Source: Leptospira chreensis
Lineage (GTDB): Bacteria > Spirochaetota > Leptospiria > Leptospirales > Leptospiraceae
NCBI RefSeq assembly: GCF_016919165.1
Contig: NZ_JAFFPS010000039.1
Location: forward strand, 74,054-138,053
Length of the DNA stretch: 64,000 nucleotides
Direction: 5' to 3'
In this document: piece by piece, positions 36,015 to 46,212 of the stretch
Numbering within the stretch: position 1 is the stretch's first letter
Layout: each line of letters opens with the position of its first letter
The notes under the pieces: generated by a model
Told to the model about the DNA's origin: nothing
The model's database searches: none
Seen by the model: the letters and a program-made list of their open reading frames with translations, nothing else
Translations under genes and position numbers: made by a program

Positions 36015-37106
36015 CTACTTGTTTGGGGGAATGCGGTCTAGAGGACTGGCGATGTTTTCTAGACGGCTCCGTGCCACTTTAGTATAAATTTGAGTGGTTC
36101 GGACACTGGCGTGTCCGAGTAAAGTTTGGATCATTCGTAAATCCGTTCCGAGTTCTAACAAATGTGTGGCGAAGGCATGACGCAAACTGTGAAAACTCAC
36201 TTTCTTTTGGATCTTTGCTTTTTTGGCAGCACTTGTAAAAATACTCTCGGCACTGCGAATGTGTAAGGGCCGATTTTTAGCGCCAGGAAATAACCAAGGA
36301 TTGCCTCGCACTTCGTTATAACTTTGCCTGAGAAGTAAATTGTATTCTCTGACCTTTAGATATTCTTTGAGTTCCTCGATAAGCGAAGTGGCAAGGACAG
36401 TGTATCGATCTTTTTTTCCTTTGCCTTGTTGGACACGGATCATATTTCTTTTCAAATCAATATCTGAAATTTTCAAATGAATCACTTCGCTGACACGAAG
36501 GCCAGAAGAGTAACTAATCAGCAGTAACATTTTATGTTTTCTGTTGGGAAGGGCATTGAAGATGGCTCTTGTTTCTTCGGCCGACAGAACTTCTGGAAGT
36601 TTGGATCCCATTTTCATTCTCGGAAATTTTAGGTGAGTGAATTGTTTTCGCACTTCACGGAAGTAAAAAACAAAAGCTTGTCTTGAGGATTGGATGCTTG
36701 CGGCCTTGACTCCACGATTTATCATTAGGTGGTCAAGGTAACTTTCTAAATCATTCATTCTGATATTCGCTGGGAGTTTTTCAGTAAAAACCAACAATTG
36801 CATCAGATGGGAATAGTATGTTTTGATAGTGCAAAAGGAAAAATTACGATCCCTCGTGGCTTTGAAAAAATCCTCTAAAATACCGCATTGTTTCGGGATT
36901 TCTTTCGGAAGGATGCGAATGTCATGGGTTTCAAACTCGTTTAATATTTGTTTGATGATCTTTGAATCGTTCGGATAGGACCAGGAATGGTCAGCGGCAT
37001 GGTAACAACCCTTGGGTATGGATTTCGCAATCGAGAAAAATAGTTTTGAATATCGAAATCGTAAATAGAAACGATTGTCTTTGGGAGAGAAACGCAATTG
37101 GATCAT
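36015..37106 (-). CDS. Tyrosine site-specific recombinase/integrase
   Basis: 363 residues. A ~90-residue N-terminal extension (LRFRYSKLFFSIAKSIPKGC, HAADHSWSYPNDSKII) precedes a SAM-like core-binding domain and the catalytic domain. Motifs: SYSSGLRVSEVIHL with Arg I, FHSLRHAFATHLLELG with the HxxR motif, LLGHASVRTTQIYT with His and the nucleophile Tyr. It lacks the integron-specific insertion. It could be a XerC/D-like chromosome resolvase or a remnant integrase; no phage genes adjoin it. Palindromic elements lie on both sides. Confidence 0.9.
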   Translation of the reverse strand: MIQLRFSPKDNRFYLRFRYSKLFFSIAKSIPKGCYHAADHSWSYPNDSKIIKQILNEFETHDIRILPKEIPKQCGILEDFFKATRDRNFSFCTIKTYYSHLMQLLVFTEKLPANIRMNDLESYLDHLMINRGVKAASIQSSRQAFVFYFREVRKQFTHLKFPRMKMGSKLPEVLSAEETRAIFNALPNRKHKMLLLISYSSGLRVSEVIHLKISDIDLKRNMIRVQQGKGKKDRYTVLATSLIEELKEYLKVREYNLLLRQSYNEVRGNPWLFPGAKNRPLHIRSAESIFTSAAKKAKIQKKVSFHSLRHAFATHLLELGTDLRMIQTLLGHASVRTTQIYTKVARSRLENIASPLDRIPPNK

Positions 37107-37223
37107 ACGGCACCTAACCTTATATTGGTAAGTTGATTAGGTGGAATCTTTTCTGTTTGGTTCTTAAAATTTGGTGATAGGTCTTAATTTTTCGGGAAGG
37201 GGTGGGGGGATTTTTTTTCGAAT

Positions 37224-37259
37224 CTAGTATCCCCGCCCGATTAGAGGGTGGGGAACTAG
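37224..37259. other. Strong GC-rich hairpin upstream of a small membrane protein
   Basis: CTAGTATCCCCGCCC pairs with GGGTGGGGAACTAG around loop GATTAGA, with one bulge and one mismatch. It is part of the 278-bp gene-free stretch 37107-37384 and lacks a T-run. It could be a small mobile palindrome or a regulatory fold. Confidence 0.45.
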
Positions 37260-37384
37260 ACCCGCCGCCTAATGGTTTCCCTCTATCACGGCCACGCCCA
37301 ACCCGATACCCAAAACTTCTCACCAAAGTTTTTTTTCTTGGAAAGTTCGCATTCTTACATAATCTAATAGAATCAAGGAGACTT

Positions 37385-37600
37385 ATGAACCTAATCACTG
37401 TGGGCCTCGGCGTATTTTTTATCCTCTACGGAACGACCACCTACATCCTGCGCCTCTACAAACCAGGTTTTTTTTGGAAACTAGAACCGATGAAACAAAA
37501 ATGGGGAGAAAAACGCGGATACTTCATCCACGTCTTTAGTTATTCCATCCTGCCCATCATTTTAGGAATTGTTTATACCATTCTTGGAATCAGAGGTTAA
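37385..37600 (+). CDS. Small two-helix membrane protein (71 aa)
   Basis: Start at ATG 37385 with a good AAGGAG 5 nt upstream; longer frames from 37202 are unsupported. The product begins MNLITVGLGVFFILYGTTTY, has a hydrophilic loop KLEPMKQKWGEKRGYFIH and a second helix LPIILGIVYTILGI. I recall similar small proteins in several bacteria, but not their function. The next structure downstream is repeat copy D. Confidence 0.7.
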   Translation: MNLITVGLGVFFILYGTTTYILRLYKPGFFWKLEPMKQKWGEKRGYFIHVFSYSILPIILGIVYTILGIRG

Positions 37601-37661
37601 TGATTGTTTGGTGTAATTTGTTGATTGAAATCCTTTAACATCCGACAAATTTAAGTTATGT

Positions 37662-37768
37662 GGGCGCCTCCAATTCCTTTTTTGATTGTTATTGAATTGA
37701 AAAAGGACCGGGCCCTCCGCTTCAATCTTTCTCTTACGAGAAAGGATTTCCGCTAGGGTCCCTGGCGC
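37662..37768 (+). repeat. Interspersed structured repeat, copy D
   Basis: Starts GGGCGCCTCCAATTC, contains GACCGGGC and a perfect hairpin CTTTCTC/GAGAAAG (loop TTAC), and ends GTCCCTGGCGC. An inner CAATTC/GAATTG pairing may form a second stem. It lies just after nadB's 3' end on the opposite side of the gene and 61 bp after the small membrane protein. Confidence 0.8.
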
Positions 37769-37786
37769 TTGCCTTGAAAGGTTTAC

Positions 37787-39388
37787 TTACAGTTTGTGAG
37801 AAAGAATTGTATCTTGGCGTGAAGGAGTTCTATCTTCTGGGTAGTCCGTACTAAAATGAAGTCCGCGACTTTCCTTTCTTAGGAGTGCCGACCGAACAAT
37901 CAGTTCTGCCACCTTCACTAGGTTTCGAAGTTCCAATAATTCAATAGAGACCGTAGTTCGGTTGTAATAGTCCTTCACTTCTTCGGAGATGAGTTTCAAC
38001 CTACGGAGGGCTCTTTCGAGTCGCATATCAGAGCGAACAATCCCCACATAATTACTCATAATGGTTTTGATTTCCACCAAATCGTGAGAGATGAGAACCC
38101 ACTCTTCCGTATTTGTGGTTCCTTCTTTGTTCCAATCAGGGATCAAATCCGTTTCCGAGGAATAACTTAATTTCCCTTGTGATCGGATATCACCTGCTAT
38201 GCGGTGCGAAAACACAAGGCATTCGAGTAGGCTATTCGACGCCAATCGGTTTCCTCCGTGCACCCCAGTGCATGTAGTTTCCCCACAGGCATACAAGTCG
38301 GCAATATTTGTCCTTCCGAGTAAATCTGTGGCCACTCCTCCGCACATATAATGCGCGGCAGGAACTACTGGAATCGGATCGGTTGTGATATCAATTCCTA
38401 GTTTTTTACAACGTTCATAGATAGAAGGGAAGTGGTTGATGATGTCATTTGCAGGTCTATGGGTAATATCCAGGAGGACATGGGGTTCTCCTTTCTTTTT
38501 CATTGTATCATCAATGGCCCGGGCCACAATATCTCTTGGAGCTAGTTCTCCCATTTCGTGGTAGTCTTTCATAAAAGGTCTACCACCTATCTCTCGTAAG
38601 ATGCCACCATGACCACGAACCGCTTCCGAAATTAAAAAACTATTTCCTTGTTCATGAAAAAGAGAAGTGGGATGGAATTGATAAAACTCCATATTTTTTA
38701 CAATCGCACCAGCTCGGTAGGCACTCGCCACGCCATCGCCAGTCGCAATGTTTGGGTTTGTTGTGTGCAGATACACTTGGCCGGCACCACCCGTTGCCAA
38801 AATGGTTTTCTTAGCAAGGACTGGAAAAACCTCTCCCGTTTCCGTATCCACAATATATGCGCCGTAACACCGAAGGGGAAGATTGTCTTTTTCCTTTAAA
38901 TGGTGTTTGGTGATGAGGTCCACACAAGCATGGTTTTCTAAAATTTGAATGTTTTTGTTGGCATGGACATGATCGAGTAGCGACTGTTCTACGGCACTAC
39001 CTGTTCTGTCGAGAGAGTGGATGATTCGGTTTTTGCTATGCCCACCTTCACGAGCAAGATCCAGTTCCCCGGTTTGGTTTCTAGTAAAAGGAACTCCCAG
39101 GTCCAGAAGTTCGCGAACCCGAGTGGGTCCTTCTTCTACGAGGACTCGCACAGCTTCTAGGTCACAAAGTCCTGCCCCAGACTCCAAGGTGTCTTTGATA
39201 TGTTCTTCAAACTTATCCTTGTCGTCAAAGACGGAAGCGATTCCTCCTTGGGCATAATTGGTATTGGATTCGTAGTCTGCTTTTTTGGTAACAACAACTA
39301 CGGATCCTAGCGGAGCCAACTTTAGTGCGGTAAAGAGGCCACTCACTCCGCTTCCAATGATCAAAAAATCCGATTTAATTCGTGTCAC
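37787..39388 (-). CDS. nadB: L-aspartate oxidase NadB
   Basis: 533 residues from a GTG start, the only reasonable start (the overlapping ATG is out of frame). A flavoprotein of NAD synthesis that oxidises L-aspartate to iminoaspartate. FAD-binding [17 protein letters not shown] opens it, [13 protein letters not shown] follows, then the catalytic [20 protein letters not shown], and [16 protein letters not shown]. The HCCD cap segment [21 protein letters not shown] is complete. No nadA or nadC beside it here, so NAD synthesis genes are scattered. Confidence 0.96.
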   Translation of the reverse strand: MTRIKSDFLIIGSGVSGLFTALKLAPLGSVVVVTKKADYESNTNYAQGGIASVFDDKDKFEEHIKDTLESGAGLCDLEAVRVLVEEGPTRVRELLDLGVPFTRNQTGELDLAREGGHSKNRIIHSLDRTGSAVEQSLLDHVHANKNIQILENHACVDLITKHHLKEKDNLPLRCYGAYIVDTETGEVFPVLAKKTILATGGAGQVYLHTTNPNIATGDGVASAYRAGAIVKNMEFYQFHPTSLFHEQGNSFLISEAVRGHGGILREIGGRPFMKDYHEMGELAPRDIVARAIDDTMKKKGEPHVLLDITHRPANDIINHFPSIYERCKKLGIDITTDPIPVVPAAHYMCGGVATDLLGRTNIADLYACGETTCTGVHGGNRLASNSLLECLVFSHRIAGDIRSQGKLSYSSETDLIPDWNKEGTTNTEEWVLISHDLVEIKTIMSNYVGIVRSDMRLERALRRLKLISEEVKDYYNRTTVSIELLELRNLVKVAELIVRSALLRKESRGLHFSTDYPEDRTPSRQDTILSHKL

Positions 39389-39440
39389 ATGGTTTCCAAT
39401 TTTATCTTAAAGCCATTTCTTTGCCTTTTGGGGACTAAGA

Positions 39441-41279
39441 TTATTTTGCGTTTAACATTCCTTCAATGTAGTCCAAACTTCTGATCAGCATATAGTCTGG
39501 TTTGATGGCGTCATTGGCATGTGATTTTAAGAAAGCATCTGCCTTCCCATTTTTTTTCGCATACTCTTTGATCGAATTTACATTGAACTTGGACTTCACA
39601 ACACCTTCATGCGGAATGAGAGGAAGGTGGTTCCACATATCTTCTTCCCGATAACGGAAAGGAAATCCACCATCTGGTTCTTCCGAAACTTCAATATCAG
39701 GGGAAACTCCCACAACTTGGATGGTTTTTCCGGATGGTGAGTAGTAACGTGCATTGGTGATTTTCAGTAGATAATCCGGATTGTTTTCTAAGTTATTTAA
39801 ACTTTGAACGGTTGCCTTTCCAAAGGTTCTTTCCCCGAGTAAAATTCCACGACCATGGTGTTGGATGGCACTGGCAACAATTTCAGAAGCGGATGCAGAC
39901 TTAGAGTTGATCATCACAACTAAAGGAAGTTTGGTGATGTCTTTATTCTTCGCGTATTTTTCTTCATCACTACGGAATGGAGTTCTTGTGAATACAATCA
40001 TTCCTTTTTCCACGAACATATCGGCAATATCAATGGCAAGATCCAAATACCCACCGGAGTTTCCGCGTAAGTCTAAAATCAAGGCTTTCAATGGTTTGCC
40101 GCTGTCTTTAGCTTCTTGTTCCATCTCCACAACTGCATTTGCAATTTGTGTGTCGATCGGAGCTTCGCCTGGACCTGGTTTTACAAATCCCGTGAGTTTG
40201 ATATAACCCACTTGTGGGTTTTCTTTCACAATATGATGTGTTACGTTTTTAATCGTAATTTTATCACGGATCACTTCGATATCCGTTTTTCCTGTATTGC
40301 CTTTTCGTGTGATGGTAAGAACCACTTTCGTTGCTTTTGGTCCTTTGATTTTTTTTACCACTTTATCGAGTGATAAGTTTTTAATCACTTTACCATCAAC
40401 AGCAATGATGGTGTCTCCACTTCGAATTCCTGCTCTTACTGCAGGGCTTCCTTCCAATGGATTTTCCACTACGACTTCACGGCTTCCACCACCAGATAGG
40501 ATGGCTCCAATTCCTTCGAAAGAACCATCGCTAATCTTAGCCATAGATTCTTCCCACATTTCTTTGAGGAATACGTTGGAATGCGGGTCAAGAGAATTCA
40601 AATACCCGTTGGCTGCAGCGAGAAACACTTGTTCCATGCTGAACTCTTTCTTTTCTTCCTCTTCTTCAGGAAGTTCCCCGTCAAGTTCTACAAGTCCTTT
40701 GAGGACTGGAGTTTTGTAGGTTTCTAAGTTGTCATGGATGTATGCGATCACTCGATCAAATTCTTTACGAGAAAAGTTAATTTCTTCCCATTTAGAAGCG
40801 ATCACTGATTTTTTCAGTTTTTCTTTCTCGATAAGTTTTTTTAGTTCTGCATCAGAAAGTTTTCTGTTTTCGTTTTTCTTTAATTTCTCTTTTTGAATTT
40901 TTTCTACAAGAGTGTAATCAGGGTCAAATAACACGAATTTGTCGGAAGGAGAAATTTTAAATGTTTTCCCTGGCCAAAGATCGTCCTTGTCATCGTATTT
41001 TTCCCTTTCTTTGAAATAACTTTCAGGGTAAATATAGAGTGGATGGGGCATACTCAGAACGGCAAAAGATGCCGCATCCGTGAAAGCTCGGTTTTTATTG
41101 ATATTTTTATCAATATAGTACTTATCCACGGATTTGACCACGGTTTCGAAGTCTTGGTATGTAAAATTGGTTACACGGTTAGGAGCTTTTTTGGCTTCCG
41201 GTTCACAGGAAATAAATCCCACGGGAAGGGCAAAACTGAGTAGGGTGAAAAAGGAAAGTAGGTAAACAATTCGTTTCAA
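39441..41279 (-). CDS. S41-family C-terminal processing protease, lipoprotein
   Basis: 612 residues from a TTG start. A signal peptide ends in lipobox GFISC (Cys near residue 25), so it is probably lipid-anchored in the envelope. A charged spacer and an unusual acidic region precede a PDZ domain (~245-330, [20 protein letters not shown]). The S41 protease domain (~345-550) follows, with [20 protein letters not shown], the Ser of [15 protein letters not shown] (near 460) and Lys of FGKATVQ (near 485). Tail-specific proteases degrade or process envelope proteins. Divergent from the TPR lipoprotein gene. Confidence 0.92.
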   Translation of the reverse strand: MKRIVYLLSFFTLLSFALPVGFISCEPEAKKAPNRVTNFTYQDFETVVKSVDKYYIDKNINKNRAFTDAASFAVLSMPHPLYIYPESYFKEREKYDDKDDLWPGKTFKISPSDKFVLFDPDYTLVEKIQKEKLKKNENRKLSDAELKKLIEKEKLKKSVIASKWEEINFSRKEFDRVIAYIHDNLETYKTPVLKGLVELDGELPEEEEEKKEFSMEQVFLAAANGYLNSLDPHSNVFLKEMWEESMAKISDGSFEGIGAILSGGGSREVVVENPLEGSPAVRAGIRSGDTIIAVDGKVIKNLSLDKVVKKIKGPKATKVVLTITRKGNTGKTDIEVIRDKITIKNVTHHIVKENPQVGYIKLTGFVKPGPGEAPIDTQIANAVVEMEQEAKDSGKPLKALILDLRGNSGGYLDLAIDIADMFVEKGMIVFTRTPFRSDEEKYAKNKDITKLPLVVMINSKSASASEIVASAIQHHGRGILLGERTFGKATVQSLNNLENNPDYLLKITNARYYSPSGKTIQVVGVSPDIEVSEEPDGGFPFRYREEDMWNHLPLIPHEGVVKSKFNVNSIKEYAKKNGKADAFLKSHANDAIKPDYMLIRSLDYIEGMLNAK

Positions 41280-41391
41280 GGGATCGCTCGTAAAGTGGAT
41301 AGATTATCCTAAGAATTTCCGATTTTCCAGTCCATGCAACTCAAAAAAAATCGGGACAAATCTAGGACACACGTATATCATAGACGGTGTG

Positions 41392-42399
41392 ATGCGTCCT
41401 TTCGTTGTTCTGATTTTTGCTCTTTCCCTTGGGTTTTGTACCTCAGAACCTCAGAAGAACCCGACCCGCGATCCGTACAGTTTGGAAACCCTAATCTTTT
41501 TGGAAGAGGTACTTCTCGACGTATGGGAGTCCTCAGAGTCCAAAGAAGGGGCCATGTCTCGACTAAGATACGTTTGCCGAACAAGGGACACAGACGATGG
41601 ATATTTATGTTACACTTGGGGACTTCTCGAATACCACCGCGGGAATTATGCGGAGAGTTATACTGCCTTTAGAAAGGCTCTAGAAAAAAATCCAAGCGAC
41701 AGCCTTTATAAAAATATGTTACGAATTTCCGCTGAAAAATCGGGAAATTTAGCCGATCTCAAGGCCCATTCTCGAGATGGAGAAGTTTTGGCTGTTTTCA
41801 CTGAAACACAAAAACATTGTAAGGAAGAGAAACCTCCCGAGTTCGCATCCTTTCGATTTCTTGCCGAACGCGGTATCCTAACCAAGGATTCGTTACGCCG
41901 AGGAATCCTTGCCGATTGTTTCCAACGTTTGGGCTCTGATGACAAATCCCAGATCCAAAAAGAAATCCGCTTCTCTTCGCTTTCTTATAAAGAACGCCTT
42001 TATGCTGACCAAATGAAATCCGATCCTTTTTCTCGAATTTGGGACACAGATAGTTACCACCGGGGAGAATCGGGAAAGGAAGCGGCAGGTGCCAGTGCGG
42101 GAGTCGTGACAGTGAACGCCTCTCAGGGAACCGAAGCGGGAATTTCTGCAACCTCTGGATCCACAAGAACCAGTTCTCCGATTACCGATGCTTGGAGAAA
42201 ATTGAAACTAGCTTCCCTCTCTGGAAATGAAACCCAGGGCCGAGAAGCCCTTCGTAGTTTTTTATCCGAGATCCAAAATGCCAAACGTAAGGGAAAACTA
42301 GAGGGACAGTTGGCTCTCGCCCTCGAAAGGGCAGCGAAGTTACTTCTCGAACAAGACCCGCAGTATTCTAAACTCCGTTCCCTTGTGAAAGAACTTTAA
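41392..42399 (+). CDS. TPR lipoprotein, unknown function
   Basis: 335 residues from ATG 41392; a GTG sits just before it. Signal peptide and lipobox LGFC (Cys near 16) predict a lipoprotein. The N-terminal region has TPR-like helices (YLCYTWGLLEYHRGNYAESYTAFRKALEKNPSDS). A Gly/Ala/Ser-rich linker follows (GASAGVVTVNASQGTEAG) and a helical C-terminus. It is divergent from the S41 protease gene, so both may act in the envelope. Its end overlaps pdxJ by 32 bp. Confidence 0.78.
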   Translation: MRPFVVLIFALSLGFCTSEPQKNPTRDPYSLETLIFLEEVLLDVWESSESKEGAMSRLRYVCRTRDTDDGYLCYTWGLLEYHRGNYAESYTAFRKALEKNPSDSLYKNMLRISAEKSGNLADLKAHSRDGEVLAVFTETQKHCKEEKPPEFASFRFLAERGILTKDSLRRGILADCFQRLGSDDKSQIQKEIRFSSLSYKERLYADQMKSDPFSRIWDTDSYHRGESGKEAAGASAGVVTVNASQGTEAGISATSGSTRTSSPITDAWRKLKLASLSGNETQGREALRSFLSEIQNAKRKGKLEGQLALALERAAKLLLEQDPQYSKLRSLVKEL

Positions 42400-43147
42400 G
42401 GTAATCCCTTATCGTTGTCTCCATTCCCACAAGAAGGCTTTGGCTCACAAGTCTATGCCCAATAGAAACTTCCGCTAAGTGTGGAAGTTTCGCAAAGAGC
42501 TGTAAATTGTTTGTATCCAAGTCGTGTCCCGCATTCACACCTAACCCTAGTTTGTGGGCATCTTTGGCAGCGCGTTCATAATCTTGGAAACTAATGGCTC
42601 CTTCTTCTTTTGAGCTTTCATAAGCATAAGCAAAAGGACCAGTATACAATTCAATTCGATCGGCTCCTAATTCTTTGACCAGCGGATACTGTTCGAAATT
42701 GGTTTCCATAAACAAAGCAACGCGGATTCCTTCTCTATGGAATCTTTGGGTCATGGACTTTAAAGTTTGGAACACTGTTTTGTCTTTTAGGTCGAATCCA
42801 TGATCCGAGGTGATTTCCCCTGGTTTCACAGGAACCAGAGTGGCTTGGTCCGGTCTTGCCGCAAGGACTAGGTCTAAAAATCGTTCACTCGGTTCCCCTT
42901 CGATATTGAATTCTTTTTTAGGAAATCCTTTTTTAGATAAATTATCGTTGTAAGATTCTAAAAACTCTCGTATTTCGAATACATCTTGTTTGGTGATATG
43001 CCTTTCATCCTCTCTGGGATGGATTGTGATACCGTATGCACCGGCATTGAGAATGATCTCAGAAATTAGAATGACACTAGGAATGGATCCACCACGAGAA
43101 TTCCGTAGAGTGGCGATCTTGTTGACATTGACACTTAATTGGGTCAT
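42368..43147 (-). CDS. pdxJ: Pyridoxine 5'-phosphate synthase PdxJ
   Basis: 259 residues from ATG 43145-43147, where family homology begins (TQLSVNVNKIATLRNSRGG). An in-frame ATG at 43168 adds only MKSFFFP across a run of ten T. PdxJ condenses 1-deoxyxylulose-5-phosphate with 3-amino-2-oxopropyl phosphate to make pyridoxine phosphate. Core segments are complete: GAYGITIHPREDERHI, NIEGEPSERFLDLVL, QATLVPVKPGEITSDHG, the ADRIELYTGPFA segment and LGVNAGHDLDTNNL. The NVNKIATLR form of the usual NIDHVATLR is a lineage variant. Confidence 0.94.
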   Translation of the reverse strand: MTQLSVNVNKIATLRNSRGGSIPSVILISEIILNAGAYGITIHPREDERHITKQDVFEIREFLESYNDNLSKKGFPKKEFNIEGEPSERFLDLVLAARPDQATLVPVKPGEITSDHGFDLKDKTVFQTLKSMTQRFHREGIRVALFMETNFEQYPLVKELGADRIELYTGPFAYAYESSKEEGAISFQDYERAAKDAHKLGLGVNAGHDLDTNNLQLFAKLPHLAEVSIGHRLVSQSLLVGMETTIRDYLKVLSQGNGV

Positions 43148-43251
43148 AGGAAAAAAAAAACTTTTCATTAAATTTCATCCAGGAGAAAACCGTCCAATTT
43201 CAAAAAGGTTGTCCCTCTGAGGGGATTTCCAAAACTGTCAAAAGTACGTTT

Positions 43252-43758
43252 ATGGTCGCAAAAAAAGCAGTCAAGAAGCAGGCCCCGCCCAAGAAAAAAG
43301 CGGTAGCCAAAGAAAAACCCAAGGACGCCAAGTCCTCTTCCCCGAAGGAAGATAAGAAAAAGCCCGTAGCCGGCGCTAAACTTCCCGCTACGAAGGCGAA
43401 AGCCGTGCCCGCCCCCAAAACAGCCACTTCTGTGGCTACTAAGGACAAACCGGCATTGGCAACCAAACCACCCGTCGTTAAAATTGATCCGAACAACCCG
43501 CTCGGCAAAAAGTTCAATTGTTACTCCTGCGGTACCAAGTTTTATGATTTGCACAAACCGGAAAAAAAATGCCCGAAATGTGGTGCAGACCAATTGGCAA
43601 AACCCGCAATCAAATCCCGCATGGCTGCCATCCGCAGTTCTGAATATGAAGTGGAAGAAGAGGAAGAGCCAGTTTTAGAAGATGATGAACTCATGGAAGA
43701 AACAGAAGAATTGGAAGAGACCGAAGAAGAGGAGGCCGTAGCCGAGGAAGAGGAGTGA
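43252..43758 (+). CDS. FYDLN-type zinc-ribbon protein with charged tails
   Basis: 168 residues in three blocks. An N-terminal Lys/Ala/Pro-rich basic region is followed by a FYDLN_acid-type zinc ribbon, [30 protein letters not shown] (two CxxC pairs near 88-91 and 106-109). A long Glu/Asp tail closes it. The basic-zinc-acidic design suggests nucleic-acid or ribosome interaction; function is unproven. Its stop overlaps the miaA start (GTGA), so the two are co-translated. Confidence 0.85.
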   Translation: MVAKKAVKKQAPPKKKAVAKEKPKDAKSSSPKEDKKKPVAGAKLPATKAKAVPAPKTATSVATKDKPALATKPPVVKIDPNNPLGKKFNCYSCGTKFYDLHKPEKKCPKCGADQLAKPAIKSRMAAIRSSEYEVEEEEEPVLEDDELMEETEELEETEEEEAVAEEEE

Positions 43759-44645
43759 TCCTCCCCGTACTTGGTGGCCCCACCGGTTCCGGAAAAACCG
43801 CACTCACTCAAGTCCTAGACCCTGAACGTTTTGAAATTGTTTCTTTTGACTCACGCCAAGTCTACCGGGACCTTCCGGTAGGCACAACGGCACCTACTGA
43901 AATTGAGTCCTCCTACATCCGCCATTGGCTTGTTGGCATTTTGAATGCAGACGAGTCCATCAATGCCAGTCAGTTTTCTTTATGGGCACGCGCTGCCATA
44001 GAAGACATTACCTCCAGGGGAAAAATTCCTTTTCTCATTGGTGGCACGGGGTTTTACCTTCGTGCTTTTCTTTTGGGAATGTATCCCGTACCAAATGTAC
44101 CTAAGGAAACCAAAGATTATGTTTTGGAACTCACCATAGAAAAAGCAACGGCAGAGTTGGCTGCCAAAGATCCGAAAGCACTTGCCTCTTTGTCACCACA
44201 AGATGGATACCGAATCAAAAGGGCTTTGGAAGTTGTCCTCACGGGAGTTTTGTGGTCCGAAGTTTCTAAGGAAACAGTGGGAGGATACTTAAACGATTAT
44301 CCAGATGTCCAACTGATTGGACATTGGTTGGACTGGCCACGTGATCTTCTCTATGAAAGAATCAATCGGCGAGTGGAAGAGATCACCACTGGTATGTTAG
44401 CGGAGACAAAAAAAGTTGTTTCCCAGTATGGATCGGACTGTCCAGGCCTACGAACCTTAGGTTACAATTTTGCGCTTGCATTCCTAAATGGAATCATAGA
44501 CAGTAATACATTCATTGAGCAGCTGGCCCAAAGCCACAGGAATTATGCGAAACGACAGATCACTTGGTTCAAAAAAGATCCGTTACTTTCACCCATTTCC
44601 TTCGAAGCCGCTGTCCAATTGTATACAAATATAGATAAAATATAG
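43755..44645 (+). CDS. miaA: tRNA dimethylallyltransferase MiaA
   Basis: 296 residues from a GTG that overlaps the previous stop. MiaA adds an isopentenyl group to A37 of tRNAs that read UNN codons. Motifs: P-loop [12 protein letters not shown] (6-17), [36 protein letters not shown] and [11 protein letters not shown]. An [11 protein letters not shown] segment and a helical C-terminal region with [12 protein letters not shown] also fit. hfq follows 21 bp downstream, the arrangement also seen in enterobacteria. Confidence 0.96.
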   Translation: MILPVLGGPTGSGKTALTQVLDPERFEIVSFDSRQVYRDLPVGTTAPTEIESSYIRHWLVGILNADESINASQFSLWARAAIEDITSRGKIPFLIGGTGFYLRAFLLGMYPVPNVPKETKDYVLELTIEKATAELAAKDPKALASLSPQDGYRIKRALEVVLTGVLWSEVSKETVGGYLNDYPDVQLIGHWLDWPRDLLYERINRRVEEITTGMLAETKKVVSQYGSDCPGLRTLGYNFALAFLNGIIDSNTFIEQLAQSHRNYAKRQITWFKKDPLLSPISFEAAVQLYTNIDKI

Positions 44646-44666
44646 AGAAAACACTCGGGATTTCCA

Positions 44667-44918
44667 ATGTCGGCAAAAAATAATATCCAAGACCAACTTC
44701 TAAATACAGCAAGAAAGGAGAAAATCGATCTCACCATTTACTTGTTAAACGGAGTTCCGCTGAAAGGAAAGGTTGTCAGTTTTGACAACTTCACAATCAT
44801 CTTAGAAAACGAGAGCAAACAGAACTTGGTTTACAAACACGCAATTTCTACCATCATCCCAGCAAAACCCATCAAACTTCACACTGAAGATGCCCCGAAA
44901 GAAGCGGGAGGGACCTAA
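44667..44918 (+). CDS. hfq: RNA chaperone Hfq
   Basis: 83 residues. The Sm-like fold is clear: [44 protein letters not shown], and the Sm2 segment [15 protein letters not shown] with the Hfq-specific YKHAIST. The short C-terminus is mostly charged. Hexameric Hfq binds small RNAs and mRNA tails. It shares a locus with miaA. Leptospiral sRNA targets cannot be inferred here. Confidence 0.96.
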   Translation: MSAKNNIQDQLLNTARKEKIDLTIYLLNGVPLKGKVVSFDNFTIILENESKQNLVYKHAISTIIPAKPIKLHTEDAPKEAGGT

Positions 44919-44970
44919 CTCTTTTCTGGTTTTCCTCTGTTTGCTTTGCTAAATTCTGGTTCCAAACCCT

Positions 44971-46041
44971 ATGGCAAAATTACCTAAAGAATCCCCGGTT
45001 GTCCTCATTATGGCTGGTGGAAAGGGAGAGAGGTTTTGGCCTCGCTCCCGCACCAATTCTCCTAAACAACTCCAGAAAGTTTATTCCAATAAAACTCTCT
45101 TACGTGAGACCATTGACCGCGCTCTCACCATCACAACTCTTGACCGAATTTATATTGGAACCAACGCCAACTTAAAAACGGAGATCCTAAAAAAAGATCC
45201 TAAATTTCCTTCTACCAATTTCATCCTAGAGCCAGAAGGAAAAAACACAGCTCCCATCATTGCCCTTTCGGCCTTGCATTTTCAGAAAAAATTTGGAAAT
45301 CCCAATCTTATCGTTTTGTCTGCCGATGCGTTCATTGATCCCATCAAAGAATTCACAAAAACCATAGAGCAGGCTCTCTACGAAACAGAAAATGGAATGG
45401 TTCTACTTGGTGTGAAACCGAATCGTCCCGAAGTAGGGTATGGTTATATCAGCACTGGAAAACCAACTGATGTAGGTTATACGGTGAAAGCTTTTTTTGA
45501 AAAACCCGATTTCAAAACTGCCTTAAAATACATAAAGAAAAAGAATTTCTATTGGAATCCGGGGATTTTTCTTTTCCGCACAGAAACCATTCTTTCGGAA
45601 CTCGAACGCCATGCTCCGCATATTTTAGGACCACTCAAAAATGGATTTCCGTTTAAGAGTTTTGGAGACCTAAAAAACGCCTTCCAAATGCTTCCGTCAG
45701 AAGCGATCGATACAGCCATTATGGAAAAATCCAATCGCATTCGTATGGTAGAAGCCACTTTCAATTGGGATGATGTGGGATCTTGGATGTCCTTGGAAAG
45801 AATCCTTCCTGGGGACAAAGAAAAGAACCACCACCAAGGAAAAGAGGTTCTTTATCACAAAGCGTCAGGGAATATTTCTTCGGTTCAGAAGGAACTCATT
45901 GCCTTTCTGGGTGTGAAGGATCTCATCGTAGTGGAAGAACCAGATGTCCTTCTTGTGACTTCTCGTGATGGTGTAGGGGATATCAAAGCTATGTTATCCA
46001 CTATGCGGAAAAATAAAGTTTTACAAAAGTACCTCGACTAG
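44971..46041 (+). CDS. Mannose-1-phosphate guanylyltransferase
   Basis: 356 residues. Nucleotidyltransferase start [24 protein letters not shown] (the GGxGxR pyrophosphorylase motif, near 13-27), a nucleotide-binding [17 protein letters not shown], then VLSADAFI and [17 protein letters not shown]. The family typically makes GDP-mannose from GTP and mannose-1-phosphate for O-antigen, glycan or lipid synthesis. A C-terminal left-handed helix resembling the GMP type is present, but no isomerase domain is fused. It stands alone, unlinked to sugar genes here. Confidence 0.92.
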   Translation: MAKLPKESPVVLIMAGGKGERFWPRSRTNSPKQLQKVYSNKTLLRETIDRALTITTLDRIYIGTNANLKTEILKKDPKFPSTNFILEPEGKNTAPIIALSALHFQKKFGNPNLIVLSADAFIDPIKEFTKTIEQALYETENGMVLLGVKPNRPEVGYGYISTGKPTDVGYTVKAFFEKPDFKTALKYIKKKNFYWNPGIFLFRTETILSELERHAPHILGPLKNGFPFKSFGDLKNAFQMLPSEAIDTAIMEKSNRIRMVEATFNWDDVGSWMSLERILPGDKEKNHHQGKEVLYHKASGNISSVQKELIAFLGVKDLIVVEEPDVLLVTSRDGVGDIKAMLSTMRKNKVLQKYLD

Positions 46042-46078
46042 AATTTTGACAGAACAGGCTTGATATAAGGAGGAAGGA

Positions 46079-46171
46079 ATGCCTTCCGGAAAAAAGAGAA
46101 AGCGTAGAAAAATCGCAACCCACAAACGTAAGAAAAAACGCAGAGCCAACAGACACAAAAAGAAGAAATAA
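46079..46171 (+). CDS. AURKAIP1/COX24-like 30-residue basic protein
   Basis: A very small gene with a strong AAGGAGGAAGG directly before the ATG. It encodes MPSGKKRKRRKIATHKRKKR and ten more basic residues ending in a lysine run. I recall nearly identical proteins in Bacteroidetes and spirochaetes, named for the mitochondrial AURKAIP1/COX24 (mS38) domain and believed to be a small-subunit ribosomal protein. High charge and small size fit that. No neighbour is functionally linked. Confidence 0.8.
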   Translation: MPSGKKRKRRKIATHKRKKKRRANRHKKKK

Positions 46172-46212
46172 TCTTTCTTCAGTGACTTAATGTTTCCTCC
46201 GATAGATTTGTT

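Noticed and set aside
37202..37384. Upstream frame of the small membrane protein
   Set aside because: It passes through a strong hairpin and GC-rich region, whereas an AAGGAG site lies just before the ATG at 37385.
46046..46068. TTGACA near the small ribosomal-type gene as its promoter
   Set aside because: The nearest -10-like sequence (TGATAT) is only about 9 bp away, too close for a sigma70 promoter.
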